A stretch of 64,000 nt of DNA from CAXSBR01 sp964236495 (lineage in GTDB: Bacteria; Actinomycetota; Actinomycetes; Mycobacteriales; Jatrophihabitantaceae), in assembly GCA_964236495.1 (NCBI GenBank), contig CAXSBR010000008.1:90383-154382 (forward strand), written 5' to 3'. Positions 35,439 through 44,294 of this stretch are shown here, piece after piece; the first letter of the stretch is position 1; each line of letters starts with the position of its first letter. The notes below the pieces were generated by a model. That model was not told the origin of the DNA, did not search any database, and worked only from the letters and a program-made list of their open reading frames with translations. The position numbers and the translations under genes were made by a program.

Positions 35439-36962
35439 TTAGAACGAGGTGAAGAGGTAGGAAATGACCGGGTCGTGGTCAGAAGGCATTACCCCGATGT
35501 ACTTCCCGCCGGACACGTGCAATGCGTGCCGGATGGAGTAGAAGGCAACGCCCTGTGAGGCGTAGATGTGATCGATGCTGTCGCCGAAGGCCGGAGCGGT
35601 GCGCAGGTACTGATTTGCGCTGTTGTACTGGGTGTTCGACTGCACTTGTGCTGCCTCGGCCGCGTCGGCCATGTGGTTCTTGGCTGCTACCACGGCCGGC
35701 GCATCCAGAGCATGCAAACTCTGGGAGTTGAAGTCACCGGCATACACGACCGGCACGCCGTAGCTTGCGGCGTAGGCCGTCGCCTGGGATACCAGGCTTG
35801 TCATCTCGCTCTGGCGCACGTAGTCGTAGTTCAGACCCTGGGCGGAAATGAGGTGCGGGGAGACGGCAAGGAATCGTGCGCCGCTGGCGCGATTCTGGAG
35901 GACTTGATACGCGGCGGTGCGTGGGTCGGCCAAAGTGAAGTTGCCACCCGGGCCGACGGCGTCGTACGTCGCGGTCCTGTACAGGATGTAGTTACCGGTG
36001 CGCCTCCAGCCTGGCGAGCCAGGCGGAATCTCGGTCCGGGCGAGGGAGTAGTCGACGCCCATACTTGCCAGCGTCTTGCGCAACGTGTCGATCATGCGGT
36101 CACCCATGTACGCGCTGGTCCAGTCGGCGGCCTCCTGGATGGCAACGACGTCGGGAACGCGTTCTTTGATCAGGGTCGCCGCCGCGATCACCCGCTGGTC
36201 CCAGGGTGCGACGATCTGGCCGCCTTCCGGTGTTCCGTCGAAGTGGTTTTCGAGCAAGTTGTAGGTCATCACCCGAACGCCCTGTTGTTGGGTGATGGGC
36301 TTGACGGTGACGCGCGGCGACCATGCCGACGCCGATCCGGTGTTGACCGCGCGGACGCGGAAGTAATACGTAGTGCCCTTGGCCAGGTAAAACGGGGAGA
36401 ACTGCGGGGTTGCGTCACGCGTGGTGTAGATGTGGCGACCAGCGGTCTGTGTGTAATCGGTGCCTTGGGCGATTTGAAACCCTGTTGCGCCGGTACTCGC
36501 CCAGGTGAGGTACGTGCCGGTGACCGATGCCATCGCGCGCGCCGCGGTGGGCATCGCAGGCTTCAGCCCGACTGTCAGAACCTCCGACCACGTCCGCCAG
36601 GTCGTAGTGCGCATAGCCTCGAGGCGGTAGTAGTAGGGCGTCGTCGAGAACGGCAAACCCGACACGGTCAGCTTGGGCGAGGTGGTCAGCGCGGTGTATC
36701 TGGCCTTGGCGATGTTTGCGACATAGACGTCGCTCTTGGTCGTGGAGTAGAACAGCCGGTAGTGCAGCGCGTTAGCGGTTGTGTCGGCCGACACCGTGAA
36801 CGACGATGGCGTGACCGCTGAGACGTGGACGCCACTGGGCGTGGCCAGGACGGTGGCGGCGTGCGCCGGTGCAAGTGCTGCGACGGCGAGAGAGCCGGTG
36901 ACGGCCAGCGTGACTGCGCAGGCGCGAAGTGACCGGGGGGTCGACCGGAGGGTTTGGAGCAT
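35439..36962 (-). CDS. Secreted endonuclease/exonuclease/phosphatase protein with fibronectin-type repeats
   Basis: A secreted protein of about 507 residues. The N-terminal signal peptide ends near APAHA. Two fibronectin-III-like domains follow (about 35-125 and 125-220, e.g. YYYRLEAM, TYYFRVRAVN). The C-terminal EEP nuclease/phosphatase domain has RVMTYNLLEN, VVAIQEA, VVYAGDFNS and MPSDHDPVISY, giving the metal-binding Asn, Glu, Asp and His residues. Substrate could be extracellular DNA, sphingomyelin-like lipid or inositol phosphate. The ATG at 36960-36962 has a GGAG site upstream. Confidence 0.85.
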   Translation of the reverse strand: MLQTLRSTPRSLRACAVTLAVTGSLAVAALAPAHAATVLATPSGVHVSAVTPSSFTVSADTTANALHYRLFYSTTKSDVYVANIAKARYTALTTSPKLTVSGLPFSTTPYYYRLEAMRTTTWRTWSEVLTVGLKPAMPTAARAMASVTGTYLTWASTGATGFQIAQGTDYTQTAGRHIYTTRDATPQFSPFYLAKGTTYYFRVRAVNTGSASAWSPRVTVKPITQQQGVRVMTYNLLENHFDGTPEGGQIVAPWDQRVIAAATLIKERVPDVVAIQEAADWTSAYMGDRMIDTLRKTLASMGVDYSLARTEIPPGSPGWRRTGNYILYRTATYDAVGPGGNFTLADPRTAAYQVLQNRASGARFLAVSPHLISAQGLNYDYVRQSEMTSLVSQATAYAASYGVPVVYAGDFNSQSLHALDAPAVVAAKNHMADAAEAAQVQSNTQYNSANQYLRTAPAFGDSIDHIYASQGVAFYSIRHALHVSGGKYIGVMPSDHDPVISYLFTSF

Positions 36963-37163
36963 CGCGGGGGACTCCTTCAAAGACCCCCGTGTGCCGTTCG
37001 ACAGACCCCGCGTTGGTTACCGGTGGACGCCGAACTGGATGAAACGTCGGGCGCAAAGTATCCCTTTCGCCCGAAACAGAACGTACCCTACGACGGCTGG
37101 TGATGCGACACTTGCACCTCCACCGATGAACCACAGGCCTGTGTCAGTGCATATCACGCAGCC

Positions 37164-37772
37164 TCAGTCCAAGCGCATGGCGCGGGTCAAAACGCTGTCG
37201 TGGAGGCCGGCCACCACTCCGGTGCGGTCGGCCGCCGATCGGTTCTGGCTCAGCTTGGCCTTCGCCTCCACTCTGGTGATGCGCAGCTCAATGCCGACGA
37301 TCGCGCGCAGCTGGCCGTCGATGTACGGCCCCGGCGCGTCGCTCACCTGCCAGGGTCGCTGCCCGTCGTCTGCGGCCCGGGTGGCCTCGTAGGTGTCGGT
37401 GAGTCGGGTGACGAGCCCGCGCAGCCACTCGACGTCGTCGTGAATGATCAGATCGCCGTAGACGTGCGCGGTGACGTAGTTCCAGGTAGGCACTACCCGG
37501 CCGTGCTCGCGCTTGGTCGCATACCACTGCGGGGAAATGTAGGCGTCCGGGCCGCGCACGATCGCCATCGACTCCCCGCTCCCTGCGACCGACCAGTGCG
37601 GATTGTTACGGGCGACATGCCCGAGCAGGGCGCCGCAATCGTGAAGCATGGGCAGCGGGGTGGCGACGAGGCCGCCCGCGCGCGTCGGCGACACCAGATC
37701 GACCAGCCCGGCGTTGCTCAGCAGCGCCTCCACGGCGGCGTCGTCGGCCTGGAAGTGGGCGGGCACGTACAT
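37164..37772 (-). CDS. FMN-binding PaiB-like protein
   Basis: A 202-residue PaiB-family protein. It starts MYVPAHFQADD and shows GHVARNNPHW, YISPQWYATK, VPTWNYVTAHVYG, and the family segment KLSQNRSAADRTGVVAGL. The fold is a split-barrel flavin-binding type; homologues are annotated as negative regulators of sporulation and protease genes, although the function of most is unclear. It is divergent from mqnE. No regulatory site was recognised. Confidence 0.88.
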   Translation of the reverse strand: MYVPAHFQADDAAVEALLSNAGLVDLVSPTRAGGLVATPLPMLHDCGALLGHVARNNPHWSVAGSGESMAIVRGPDAYISPQWYATKREHGRVVPTWNYVTAHVYGDLIIHDDVEWLRGLVTRLTDTYEATRAADDGQRPWQVSDAPGPYIDGQLRAIVGIELRITRVEAKAKLSQNRSAADRTGVVAGLHDSVLTRAMRLD

Positions 37773-37878
37773 GTGCTCACGGTATCGAGCGGCGCTGTGT
37801 TTCCCGCGCTACTGGTCGGCACGTGCTGTTCCGGCGCTGTGCGCGGAGCCCGATGAAGCCCTTGCGTACCCTGAAACG

Positions 37879-39021
37879 ATGCTGTCCGACACGCGCAAGG
37901 CCGAACTGACCGACAAGATCGAGGCGGGACAGCGGCTGTCCTACGACGATGGCGTCGACCTGTACGCAAGCGACGATCTGGCCTGGCTCGGGGGCCTGGC
38001 GCACGGCGTGCGGACGGCCAAAAACGGCGATGCCACCTACTTCAACGTCAACCGGCATCTGAACCTGACCAACGTCTGCCGGGCGTCGTGCGCGTACTGC
38101 TCTTTCCAGCGCAAGCCGGGCCAGAAGGATGCCTACACGATGCGCGTGGAGGAGGCCGTCGAGAAGGCGGTGGCAATGCAGGGCGAGGGGTTGACCGAAC
38201 TGCACATCGTCAACGGCCTGCACCCGACGCTGCCGTGGAAGTACTACCCACGGGTGCTGCGTGAGCTCAAGGTCGCGCTGCCCGGCGTCGCGCTCAAGGC
38301 GTTCACCGCCACCGAGGTGCACTTCTTCGAAGAGCTCAGCGGGCTCTCGGCATCAGACATCCTGGACGAACTCATCGACGCCGGCCTGGAATCGCTCACC
38401 GGCGGCGGCGCGGAAATCTTCGACTGGGAGGTGCGCAAGCAGATCGTCGACCACGACACGCACTGGGAGGACTGGTCGCGCATCCACCGTCTCGCGCACC
38501 AGAAGGGGCTGAAGACGCCGGCCACGATGCTGTACGGACACATCGAGGAGCCGCGCCACCGCGTCGATCACGTGCTGCGTCTGCGTGAGCTGCAGGACGA
38601 GACCGGCGGTTTTCGGGTGTTCATCCCGCTGCGTTTCCACAACGACAACAACCGGCTGTCGCACCTACCGATGGCACAGCCCGTCGACGTGCTCAAGACG
38701 TTCGCGGTGTCGCGGTTGATGCTGGACAACTTCGCGCACGTCAAGGTGTTCTGGGTGATGCACGGGCTGTCGACGTCGCAGCTGGCGCTGAACTACGGCG
38801 CCGACGACATGGACGGCTCCGTCGTCGAATACAAGATCACCCATGACGCGGACCACTTCGGCACGCCCGACAAGCTGACCCGCGACGACCTGCTCAACCT
38901 GATTCGCGATGCGGGATTCCAGCCCAAGGAACGCAACACCCGCTACGAAATCCTGCGCGAGTACGACCCGCCGGTGTCGCTGGCGCAGCGGCGGCTCGAG
39001 CCGCAAGCCGTCTGGGCGTAA
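37879..39021 (+). CDS. mqnE: Aminodeoxyfutalosine synthase
   Basis: Radical SAM enzyme of the futalosine menaquinone pathway; it joins 3-(1-carboxyvinyloxy)benzoate to an adenosyl radical. Length is 380 residues. The cluster-binding motif CRASCAYC is at about residues 68-75. It is followed by ELHIVNGLHPTLPWKYY, LKAFTATEV and LTGGGAEIF, typical of MqnE. The C-terminal YGADDMDGSVVEYKITHDA segment separates it from MqnC. The ATG at 37879 is chosen; the longer frame reads into a non-conserved region. DUF4229 follows 5 bp later. Confidence 0.94.
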   Translation: MLSDTRKAELTDKIEAGQRLSYDDGVDLYASDDLAWLGGLAHGVRTAKNGDATYFNVNRHLNLTNVCRASCAYCSFQRKPGQKDAYTMRVEEAVEKAVAMQGEGLTELHIVNGLHPTLPWKYYPRVLRELKVALPGVALKAFTATEVHFFEELSGLSASDILDELIDAGLESLTGGGAEIFDWEVRKQIVDHDTHWEDWSRIHRLAHQKGLKTPATMLYGHIEEPRHRVDHVLRLRELQDETGGFRVFIPLRFHNDNNRLSHLPMAQPVDVLKTFAVSRLMLDNFAHVKVFWVMHGLSTSQLALNYGADDMDGSVVEYKITHDADHFGTPDKLTRDDLLNLIRDAGFQPKERNTRYEILREYDPPVSLAQRRLEPQAVWA

Positions 39022-39026
39022 CCGCT

Positions 39027-39443
39027 ATGGCCGCAGCGTTTGCGCGAGGCGGAAGGAAGATCCACCCGCTGGCGTGGTTCTGGACCTACACCGCGCTGCG
39101 GCTCGCGTTGCTGCTGGCAATTTACGGTTTGCTGTGGTTGTGCGGCTTGGACGGGTTCGTCGGTGCAGCCGTCGCGCTGCTGTTGACCATTCCGCTGTCC
39201 TACGTGGTGCTGGCCCGTCCGCGGGCGGCGATGGTGGCGTCGATGGATCTGCTGCGCGAGCAGCGGCGCGCGCGCACCAACGCCCTGGACGAGCAGCTGA
39301 ACACCGACACAGCGGAACCGACCGCGGTGGGGCAGCTCGGCAGCGATTCGGTCCAAGCCGCGGCGGCCGATCGGTCTGCGATAGAGGCCGACAGCGCCGA
39401 CGCTGTGCAGCCGACCAGGCCACGTCGCAAGAACCGCAGCTGA
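39027..39443 (+). CDS. DUF4229 small membrane protein
   Basis: A 138-residue protein with two or three membrane segments (about 15-60: AWFWTYTALRLALLLAIYG, then AAVALLLTIPLSYVVLARP). A cytoplasmic tail starting LLREQRRARTNALDEQLN follows. The gene sits 5 bp after mqnE, a neighbourhood conserved in many actinobacteria. Function unknown; association with menaquinone enzymes is only contextual. Confidence 0.8.
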   Translation: MAAAFARGGRKIHPLAWFWTYTALRLALLLAIYGLLWLCGLDGFVGAAVALLLTIPLSYVVLARPRAAMVASMDLLREQRRARTNALDEQLNTDTAEPTAVGQLGSDSVQAAAADRSAIEADSADAVQPTRPRRKNRS

Positions 39444-39524
39444 GTGCGTTGCTGTAGTTTCCGCTCCACTTGTCGTGGGAAGGGCCGAAGGCGATGGCCC
39501 CGCGCGCCTATGCCCGACCGTCGT

Positions 39525-40952
39525 CTACTGCGTGTTGTTCGGCGGCCAGTTGATGCGTTCGAACTGGTCGCGCAGCCGTGCACCGCGTGCAGGGTCCAGG
39601 CTGTTGAACCAGGCAACCTGCCCGGCGAGCTGGTCGCGGAACTGCGCCGCTGTGCGTCCGCGCGCCTGCTCCTGCCAGCCCGTCACCGCGCAGTTGTGCA
39701 GGATCGCGCGCAGCCGGTCGACGTCCGGGCGGGCGCCCCCCACCTTGTCGTTGATCACTGCACCCAGCACCTGCTGACGGCCCCCTCGGGAGAGCACGAC
39801 GCTCTTGCGCTCGGCCAGCCGGAAACCTTCGTCGGCAACCAGGTCGCTCACCGCGGTCAGGAGCCGGCGTCCCCGCAGCGTCGGCCCGCTGAACACCAGG
39901 TCGTCGACGTAGCGGGTATAGCGGGCGCCGAAGCTGGCCGCGAGGCCGTTCAGCCGCCGGTCGAGGGAGAAGGTGACCAGGTTCGCCAGTGCGGCCGACG
40001 TCGGCGCTCCCTGCGGTAGATGCGGGAACGCCAGCGCGCGTCCGAGCCGGCGACGCTGCTCGCCCGAGCCTGGAACCGCTCGCCACTGATCCAACGACAG
40101 CACCGTGGTGGTGAGGCCGGTGAGCAGGTGCGCGACCGGCTCCGGATAGCCCGCCGTGCGCAGGACGCCGTAGATGCGACCGGCGCTGACGGAGGCGAAG
40201 AACGACTCCAGATCGGCGCGCACCACGATGCCGTGCCCAGCATGCGGTGCCACCGCGGTGGCCACCGAGCTTCCCGCGACGCTGCCGTGCGAGGCCGGAT
40301 GCACGGGAATCGGCATCAGCACGTGGCGCAGGATGCGGCGCTGGATCTCGCGCAGGCGCGGCTTGGGCACCTCCAGCACGCGCACGCCGCCGGCCTTGGG
40401 GCGGGTCACGACCGTGTAGTGGCGCAGCGTCGAGGACGTGCGTCGTTCCTGGCTGCGCACGTCGGCGAACCAGGCCAGCTCGGCGGTGTCGATATCGAGC
40501 AGAGCGGCCAGTGCTGCGGCAGTGGGCAGCGGTGTGACCGGCCAGCGCCCGGGTGCCATCGCGGTCGGCGTCGGTTCCCAACGCAGCGGACGCAGGGGGT
40601 CGACCGGCGGTTGGAGCCCGCCCCGTTTGCGTCGTTGTGGCGGGCGGGCGAGGACTCGCGCTGCACGGCCGGCTTCCCACGCCGGTAGGAGCAGGAGTAG
40701 GTCGCGCAACAGCCGGGGTGCATCCTGCGGCGGATCGCGGAAGTAGTCAACAACCTCTGCGGTCAACGCCTCGATCCACGCCGGGACGGCGTCGAGTCCA
40801 ATTGAATCTGCGCAGCGTGCTGCCATCTCCGGCGCGCTCCAGGCGCCGGCCAGCATGGCAGTGCTGAGGGCGTGCGCCAGGTGCTGTTCGACGGCCCGCG
40901 GCACGGACGAAGCCACCAGAGCTTCGTCGTTGCCCGGCTGGTTAATACTCAT
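39525..40952 (-). CDS. Retron-like reverse transcriptase with N-terminal extension
   Basis: RNA-directed DNA polymerase, about 475 residues from the ATG at 40950-40952 (an in-frame ATG at 41072 adds 40 atypical residues). An N-terminal helical extension of about 175 residues precedes the RT core. The core shows RHYTVVTRPKAGGVRVLEVPKP, the first catalytic Asp in VVRADLESFFASV (D247), LPQGAPTSAALANL, and the YVDD box at about 348-351. The downstream VLGAVINDK and LRAILHNC segments match the retron RT thumb region, where VTG is usual. This build is that of retron RTs, notably the long myxobacterial-type and actinobacterial ones. The usual retron NAxxH motif is altered to AVAPH. No effector gene lies beside it except the divergent TA pair. 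Leader DNA upstream is hairpin-rich. Confidence 0.85.
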   Translation of the reverse strand: MSINQPGNDEALVASSVPRAVEQHLAHALSTAMLAGAWSAPEMAARCADSIGLDAVPAWIEALTAEVVDYFRDPPQDAPRLLRDLLLLLPAWEAGRAARVLARPPQRRKRGGLQPPVDPLRPLRWEPTPTAMAPGRWPVTPLPTAAALAALLDIDTAELAWFADVRSQERRTSSTLRHYTVVTRPKAGGVRVLEVPKPRLREIQRRILRHVLMPIPVHPASHGSVAGSSVATAVAPHAGHGIVVRADLESFFASVSAGRIYGVLRTAGYPEPVAHLLTGLTTTVLSLDQWRAVPGSGEQRRRLGRALAFPHLPQGAPTSAALANLVTFSLDRRLNGLAASFGARYTRYVDDLVFSGPTLRGRRLLTAVSDLVADEGFRLAERKSVVLSRGGRQQVLGAVINDKVGGARPDVDRLRAILHNCAVTGWQEQARGRTAAQFRDQLAGQVAWFNSLDPARGARLRDQFERINWPPNNTQ

Positions 40953-41090
40953 GGCGGGCAGCTGGTGCTCACGCCGGGCGGAAGGACGATCGATGCGGTG
41001 TGCCGGCGTGGCCGTCCGGTGCAGTACGCGCCCTGTGTTGCGTCTTGTGCAATCTTGGGCGGGTGCCGCCATGCGTGAACTGGTGTACTG

Positions 41091-41298
41091 AGCTCGGGGT
41101 AACCCCGAACTGATCGGCTGAAATTACCGCGCTCCGTTGCCTCAGCTCTCCCGGGCAGCATTACGCCCGGCAACGTCGCGCGGACCGATCGTCCCGCGCC
41201 GACACACCGCATTCGCGAGACGATACCCATAGTCGGAACCTTGGCGAGCGGGGTGACAATCCGTGCGGTGGTGGAACCTGACCGCGCACCGCAGCCGA
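41091..41298 (-). ncRNA. Candidate structured leader (possible msr-msd) upstream of the RT
   Basis: Read on the minus strand, the DNA before the RT holds several strong hairpins. They are GCGCGGAC/GTCCCGCGC with one bulge (41178-41199), CCGGGC/GCCCGG with an 8-base loop (41151-41170), and TCGGGG-TAA-CCCCGA (41094-41108). CAGCCGA (41292-41298) and TCGGCTG (41114-41120) could pair as a long-range stem of the a1/a2 type enclosing the first two. A 7-bp match can arise by chance, and no branching guanosine can be assigned, so this is a candidate only. Confidence 0.28.
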
Positions 41299-41363
41299 AT
41301 GCAACTACCGCTTCCTATTTCAAAGCCAGTCTCCGATGCGGCATAGTTTCGCAGCACAATAAT

Positions 41364-41638
41364 GTGGCGGTCCGCTGGGCGCAAAGCACGAGTAAGCCTG
41401 GCGTCCGCATGCGGACGCGCTGCACGCTATCGGCGACCCCTACTACGTGGAGACGGAGTTCGACGAGCCGCGGCCGCCGCAGCCCGTGCGCCCGACGCTC
41501 TACATCGGCCCACCGCGACAGTTGGGTGGCGCGCTGCTGGAGGTCATGGTCGCGGTCGTGCCGCCGCGCGATCTGGTGACCTTTCATGTGATGCCCGCCC
41601 GTCAGAAACACCTGGAACTAATGAACGGAGAACTGTGA
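41364..41638 (+). pseudogene. Toxin of a type II toxin-antitoxin pair, broken by a frameshift
   Basis: The C-terminal part, frame ending at 41636-41638, reads HADALHAIGDPYYVETEF then DEPRPPQPVRPTLYIGPPRQ and ends FHVMPARQKHLELMNGEL. This is typical of a small actinobacterial toxin family of about 90 residues. In that frame a TAA occurs at 41393-41395 and no proper start follows. The expected N-terminus (VAVRWAQSTSKPGV) is instead present from the GTG at 41364 in another frame. One missing base near 41405-41410 would join the two. That spot lies in a perfect 18-bp palindrome, so either a real mutation or a sequencing slip in a hairpin is possible. The stop overlaps the antitoxin ATG. Confidence 0.72.
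41401..41418. repeat. Perfect 18-bp palindrome at the toxin frameshift
   Basis: GCGTCCGCATGCGGACGC is self-complementary over all 18 bases. It coincides with the point where the toxin reading frame is lost. It may be a mutational or sequencing hotspot. Confidence 0.85.
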
Positions 41639-41946
41639 TGACAACCGACGAGCAGTATCAAGCCGCCGCCGACTGGGCAGAGAACTCAATGATCGTGAAC
41701 TCGCGCTCAGCGAGCGCGCTGCATGGCGACGCCGCCGCCGGACACGGTCGCGCCGCGCTCGAACGGGCCACGGGTGGCAGACCGTCGATCGACCCGGCCG
41801 CACAGCGAGGGAAGCACTCGCGCGTGCGTCAAGTCCGGTTGCCGGCCGATCTGGACCCGAAGCTCGACCAGCGGGCCGCTCTGCAGCACACCCGCCCGAG
41901 TCAGATCATGCGCGAGGCGCTTCAGGCCTACCTCGCCGACGCCTGA
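41638..41946 (+). CDS. Ribbon-helix-helix antitoxin
   Basis: A 102-residue protein starting at an ATG that overlaps the toxin stop by one base (TGATG). The N-terminal half (YQAAADWAENSM, AAGHGRAALERATGGRPSID) is typical of antitoxins paired with the small toxin family upstream. The C-terminal half is a ribbon-helix-helix DNA-binding domain (SRVRQVRLPADLDPKLDQRA then PSQIMREALQAYLADA). It would neutralise the toxin and autoregulate the operon. It appears intact although the toxin frame is broken. Confidence 0.82.
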   Translation: MTTDEQYQAAADWAENSMIVNSRSASALHGDAAAGHGRAALERATGGRPSIDPAAQRGKHSRVRQVRLPADLDPKLDQRAALQHTRPSQIMREALQAYLADA

Positions 41947-42082
41947 CATCACAGACGCGATATGTGGCCGTGAGCACGCGGCCTGTGCGTTGGGATGCTG
42001 TCAACGATGGCGTGCACGGTGCTGATCGACCGGTCGCGGTCTGTACCTGAACTGGTGAAGTGCGCTTGGAGGTTTCGTTGGA

Positions 42083-42796
42083 TCATGCTCTACCCGTGAC
42101 CTGAATGGTTGCTGGGTCGCTGATGATGCCGTCGTCGGATCGTTCGTCAGGTTTGAACACCACTACAAGTTGGTAGGCCCCGCTCGGCAGCGGCGTGGCC
42201 TCGCCGCCCGCCGGAAGGACATTGACGCCGTGTTGCGCGGTGCAGATAGTCAGCTGGAGTGGCGCAGTCGGCAGCGTGCGGGGTGAGCCGGCCAATCTGA
42301 AGATGTATCCGGTCCCGCGTTGTGGACCGCTGTGTGCCTTCACAATGCCGTCCTGGAGGAGGAAGACGGCTGCGGGTTGCGCGGCGTCGGGCAGGGTGAT
42401 CGGCAGGCCGGTAGCGGTGAGACTCGCGTGAACGGACACGCTGTCACCCGTGGTGGCTTGGGCGGGAGCGGCGATGGTGAGGCCGACGCTGCTGGCGTAA
42501 CGACGGGTGGCACGGGGCAGTGCGGGGCAGTTCGTGGCCGACGTTCGACTCGCCGGAGGGGCCGTCGTTGAGGAAGTGTGCCTGGCGCGGTGCAAGTGTC
42601 CGATCGTCAGTGCGGTGGCGACCACGGCAATGACGGCTGCCGCGGCGGCGGCCATCTGGGCGGGATAGCGCTGTTGGCGCTTTTCGGACGTGTCCATCAC
42701 CGCCCGGCTGAGGGCGGTGCGAAAAGACGGCTCTGCCTGCCGGTGGGTGCGCCACTGAGCGGCGTCCTGATGTAGACGGTCCTCGATGTCGGTCAT
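42083..42796 (-). CDS. Putative anti-sigma factor, single-pass membrane protein
   Basis: A 237-residue protein: an N-terminal cytoplasmic region (MTDIEDRLHQDAAQWRTHRQ ...), one membrane helix (about 48-66: QMAAAAAAVIAVVATALTIG) and an extracytoplasmic domain with beta-rich sequence and a C-x-A-L pair. Its ATG overlaps the stop of the ECF sigma gene (ATGA), the normal sigma/anti-sigma arrangement. No zinc-binding HxxxCxxC motif is seen, so it is not a ZAS-type anti-sigma. Role as anti-sigma is by context. Confidence 0.68.
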   Translation of the reverse strand: MTDIEDRLHQDAAQWRTHRQAEPSFRTALSRAVMDTSEKRQQRYPAQMAAAAAAVIAVVATALTIGHLHRARHTSSTTAPPASRTSATNCPALPRATRRYASSVGLTIAAPAQATTGDSVSVHASLTATGLPITLPDAAQPAAVFLLQDGIVKAHSGPQRGTGYIFRLAGSPRTLPTAPLQLTICTAQHGVNVLPAGGEATPLPSGAYQLVVVFKPDERSDDGIISDPATIQVTGRA

Positions 42797-43305
42797 CGTG
42801 CATCTTCCCTGAGTTCGGTGCGTAACCCAGCCCGGGCGCTGGCGAGGGTGGACTTGACGGTCCCCTCGCGACAATTCATCACTTGGGCGGCTTCGCGAAG
42901 GGGTAGTTGCAGGTAATAGACGAGTTCGACGGCGAGGCGCTGCCGTCGCGGTAGAGCGATCACTGCTGCGTGCAAGTCGCTATCGGGGTAATGGTCGGTG
43001 ACACTCGTCAAGTCGGCTGCGGCGGGTGCAGGCTGTCGAGCCTGGTGGCGCCGTAGCCGGCGGGCGTGATCGGCGGTCAGCGCGAGTAGCCACGCCCGGG
43101 GGCTACCCCGCTCAGGGTCGAAACGGTCGCGTTTCTGCCACGCGGTGATGAGGGCGCTCTGGGCGACGTCGTCGGCGTCGCCGACTGGTACTAGGCGTCG
43201 AGCCAATGCGTTCATCGCCGGCCACCACGGCTCAACCCAAGCCGCAAACTCGCGTTCGGCATCGCGCGTCGAGGAAGGAACTCCGCGGCTCAGCAAGTTG
43301 GTCAC
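42793..43305 (-). CDS. ECF-type RNA polymerase sigma factor
   Basis: A 170-residue extracytoplasmic-function sigma factor. Region 2 reads MNALARRLVPVGDADDVAQSALITAWQKRDRFDPERGSPRAWLLALTADHARRLRR. Region 4 reads IALPRRQRLAVELVYYLQLPLREAAQVMNCREGTVKSTLASARAGLR, with the HTH in the second half. The GTG start lies a few bases after TATAGATAG on the minus strand, so the transcript may be leaderless. The downstream gene overlaps and probably encodes its anti-sigma factor. The inducing signal and regulon are unknown. Confidence 0.9.
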   Translation of the reverse strand: MTNLLSRGVPSSTRDAEREFAAWVEPWWPAMNALARRLVPVGDADDVAQSALITAWQKRDRFDPERGSPRAWLLALTADHARRLRRHQARQPAPAAADLTSVTDHYPDSDLHAAVIALPRRQRLAVELVYYLQLPLREAAQVMNCREGTVKSTLASARAGLRTELREDAR

Positions 43306-43477
43306 ACTATCTATAGACGCAAGGCAGCGGATCGGTTCAGTCGAATCCCAGCGTTAGAGGTGGAGCAACCGTTTCGACGCAGCGTCGTGCGTCCGAAGGG
43401 CACCTCATCGAATCGGCCGTCGAATGAGATGGTGGAGAACTAACGCGCGATCGCAGAAGAACGCGCCGCGCAACGAT

Positions 43478-44254
43478 TCAGGCGCCGCGGACGATCCTCT
43501 CCATCTCCTCGACCACCGAGGCATTTCCGGCCAGGTGCCAGCGGTGACCGTGCAGCTCGAACACCGTCGTCGCCCCGCCCGCGGCGAGCACGATCGCTGC
43601 GCCGGGCAGCCAGTCCCAGGGCAGGCAGTCGGTCTGGACGTAGGCGCCCAGCCGACCGCCGGCGATCGCGGACAGCTCCACCGAGCCGCTGCCCAGCATC
43701 CGCACCGTCGCGGCGCCCTGCATGACCTCGAGCAACGGCAGGCGGACGCCGTCGTCGGGCAGAGTCGTCGGATGGATATAAGTGACTAGGCTGCAGTCGG
43801 CCAGCCGCCGCGGCTGCAGTTGGGCGACCGGCTCGCCGTTGCATGTCGTCGGCGCGTCGCGCCCGCCCAGCCACAGGCAGTCCGCGGAGGGTTGGTAGAT
43901 CGCGCCGATGTCCGGACCGTCAGCATCGGCGCGACCGACCGCTGCGCACCACTCGTCCAAGCCCCACGCGAAGTTGTATGTGCCGTCGACCGGATCGAGG
44001 TACCAGGTGCGTCCGCTGTCGCCTTCCTGGGCAGCACCTTCCTCTCCGACGACGCTGTCGCGTGCGCGCTCAGCCCGCAGCCGCTGCGCGATGTAAGCCT
44101 CAGCAGCGTGGTCGGCGTCGGTGACGATGTCTGAGATCGACGTCTTCTCCGTCGTGGACAGTCCGGCCGCCCGCATCCGAGCTGCCATCCGGCCGGCCTC
44201 GGTGACCAGCTCACCAGCCAGAACGAGATCTGCCCGCGACGTTTCGACGCTCAT
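43478..44254 (-). CDS. Inositol monophosphatase family protein
   Basis: A 258-residue Mg-dependent, Li-sensitive-type phosphatase. It carries the metal motifs SDIVTDADHAAE, GEEG, LDPVDGTYNFAWG and PWDWLPGAAIVLAAGG. Family members remove phosphate from inositol-1-phosphate, histidinol phosphate, PAP or fructose bisphosphate. The actual substrate is not clear from sequence. It stands alone between the sigma factor and a small membrane protein on the same strand. Confidence 0.9.
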   Translation of the reverse strand: MSVETSRADLVLAGELVTEAGRMAARMRAAGLSTTEKTSISDIVTDADHAAEAYIAQRLRAERARDSVVGEEGAAQEGDSGRTWYLDPVDGTYNFAWGLDEWCAAVGRADADGPDIGAIYQPSADCLWLGGRDAPTTCNGEPVAQLQPRRLADCSLVTYIHPTTLPDDGVRLPLLEVMQGAATVRMLGSGSVELSAIAGGRLGAYVQTDCLPWDWLPGAAIVLAAGGATTVFELHGHRWHLAGNASVVEEMERIVRGA

Positions 44255-44294
44255 GGAAGTGAACCCTATGCATTGCGGCGAGTGCGGCGAACTT

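Noticed and set aside
39444..39524. Terminator between DUF4229 and the RT gene
   Set aside because: No convincing inverted repeat in the short convergent gap.
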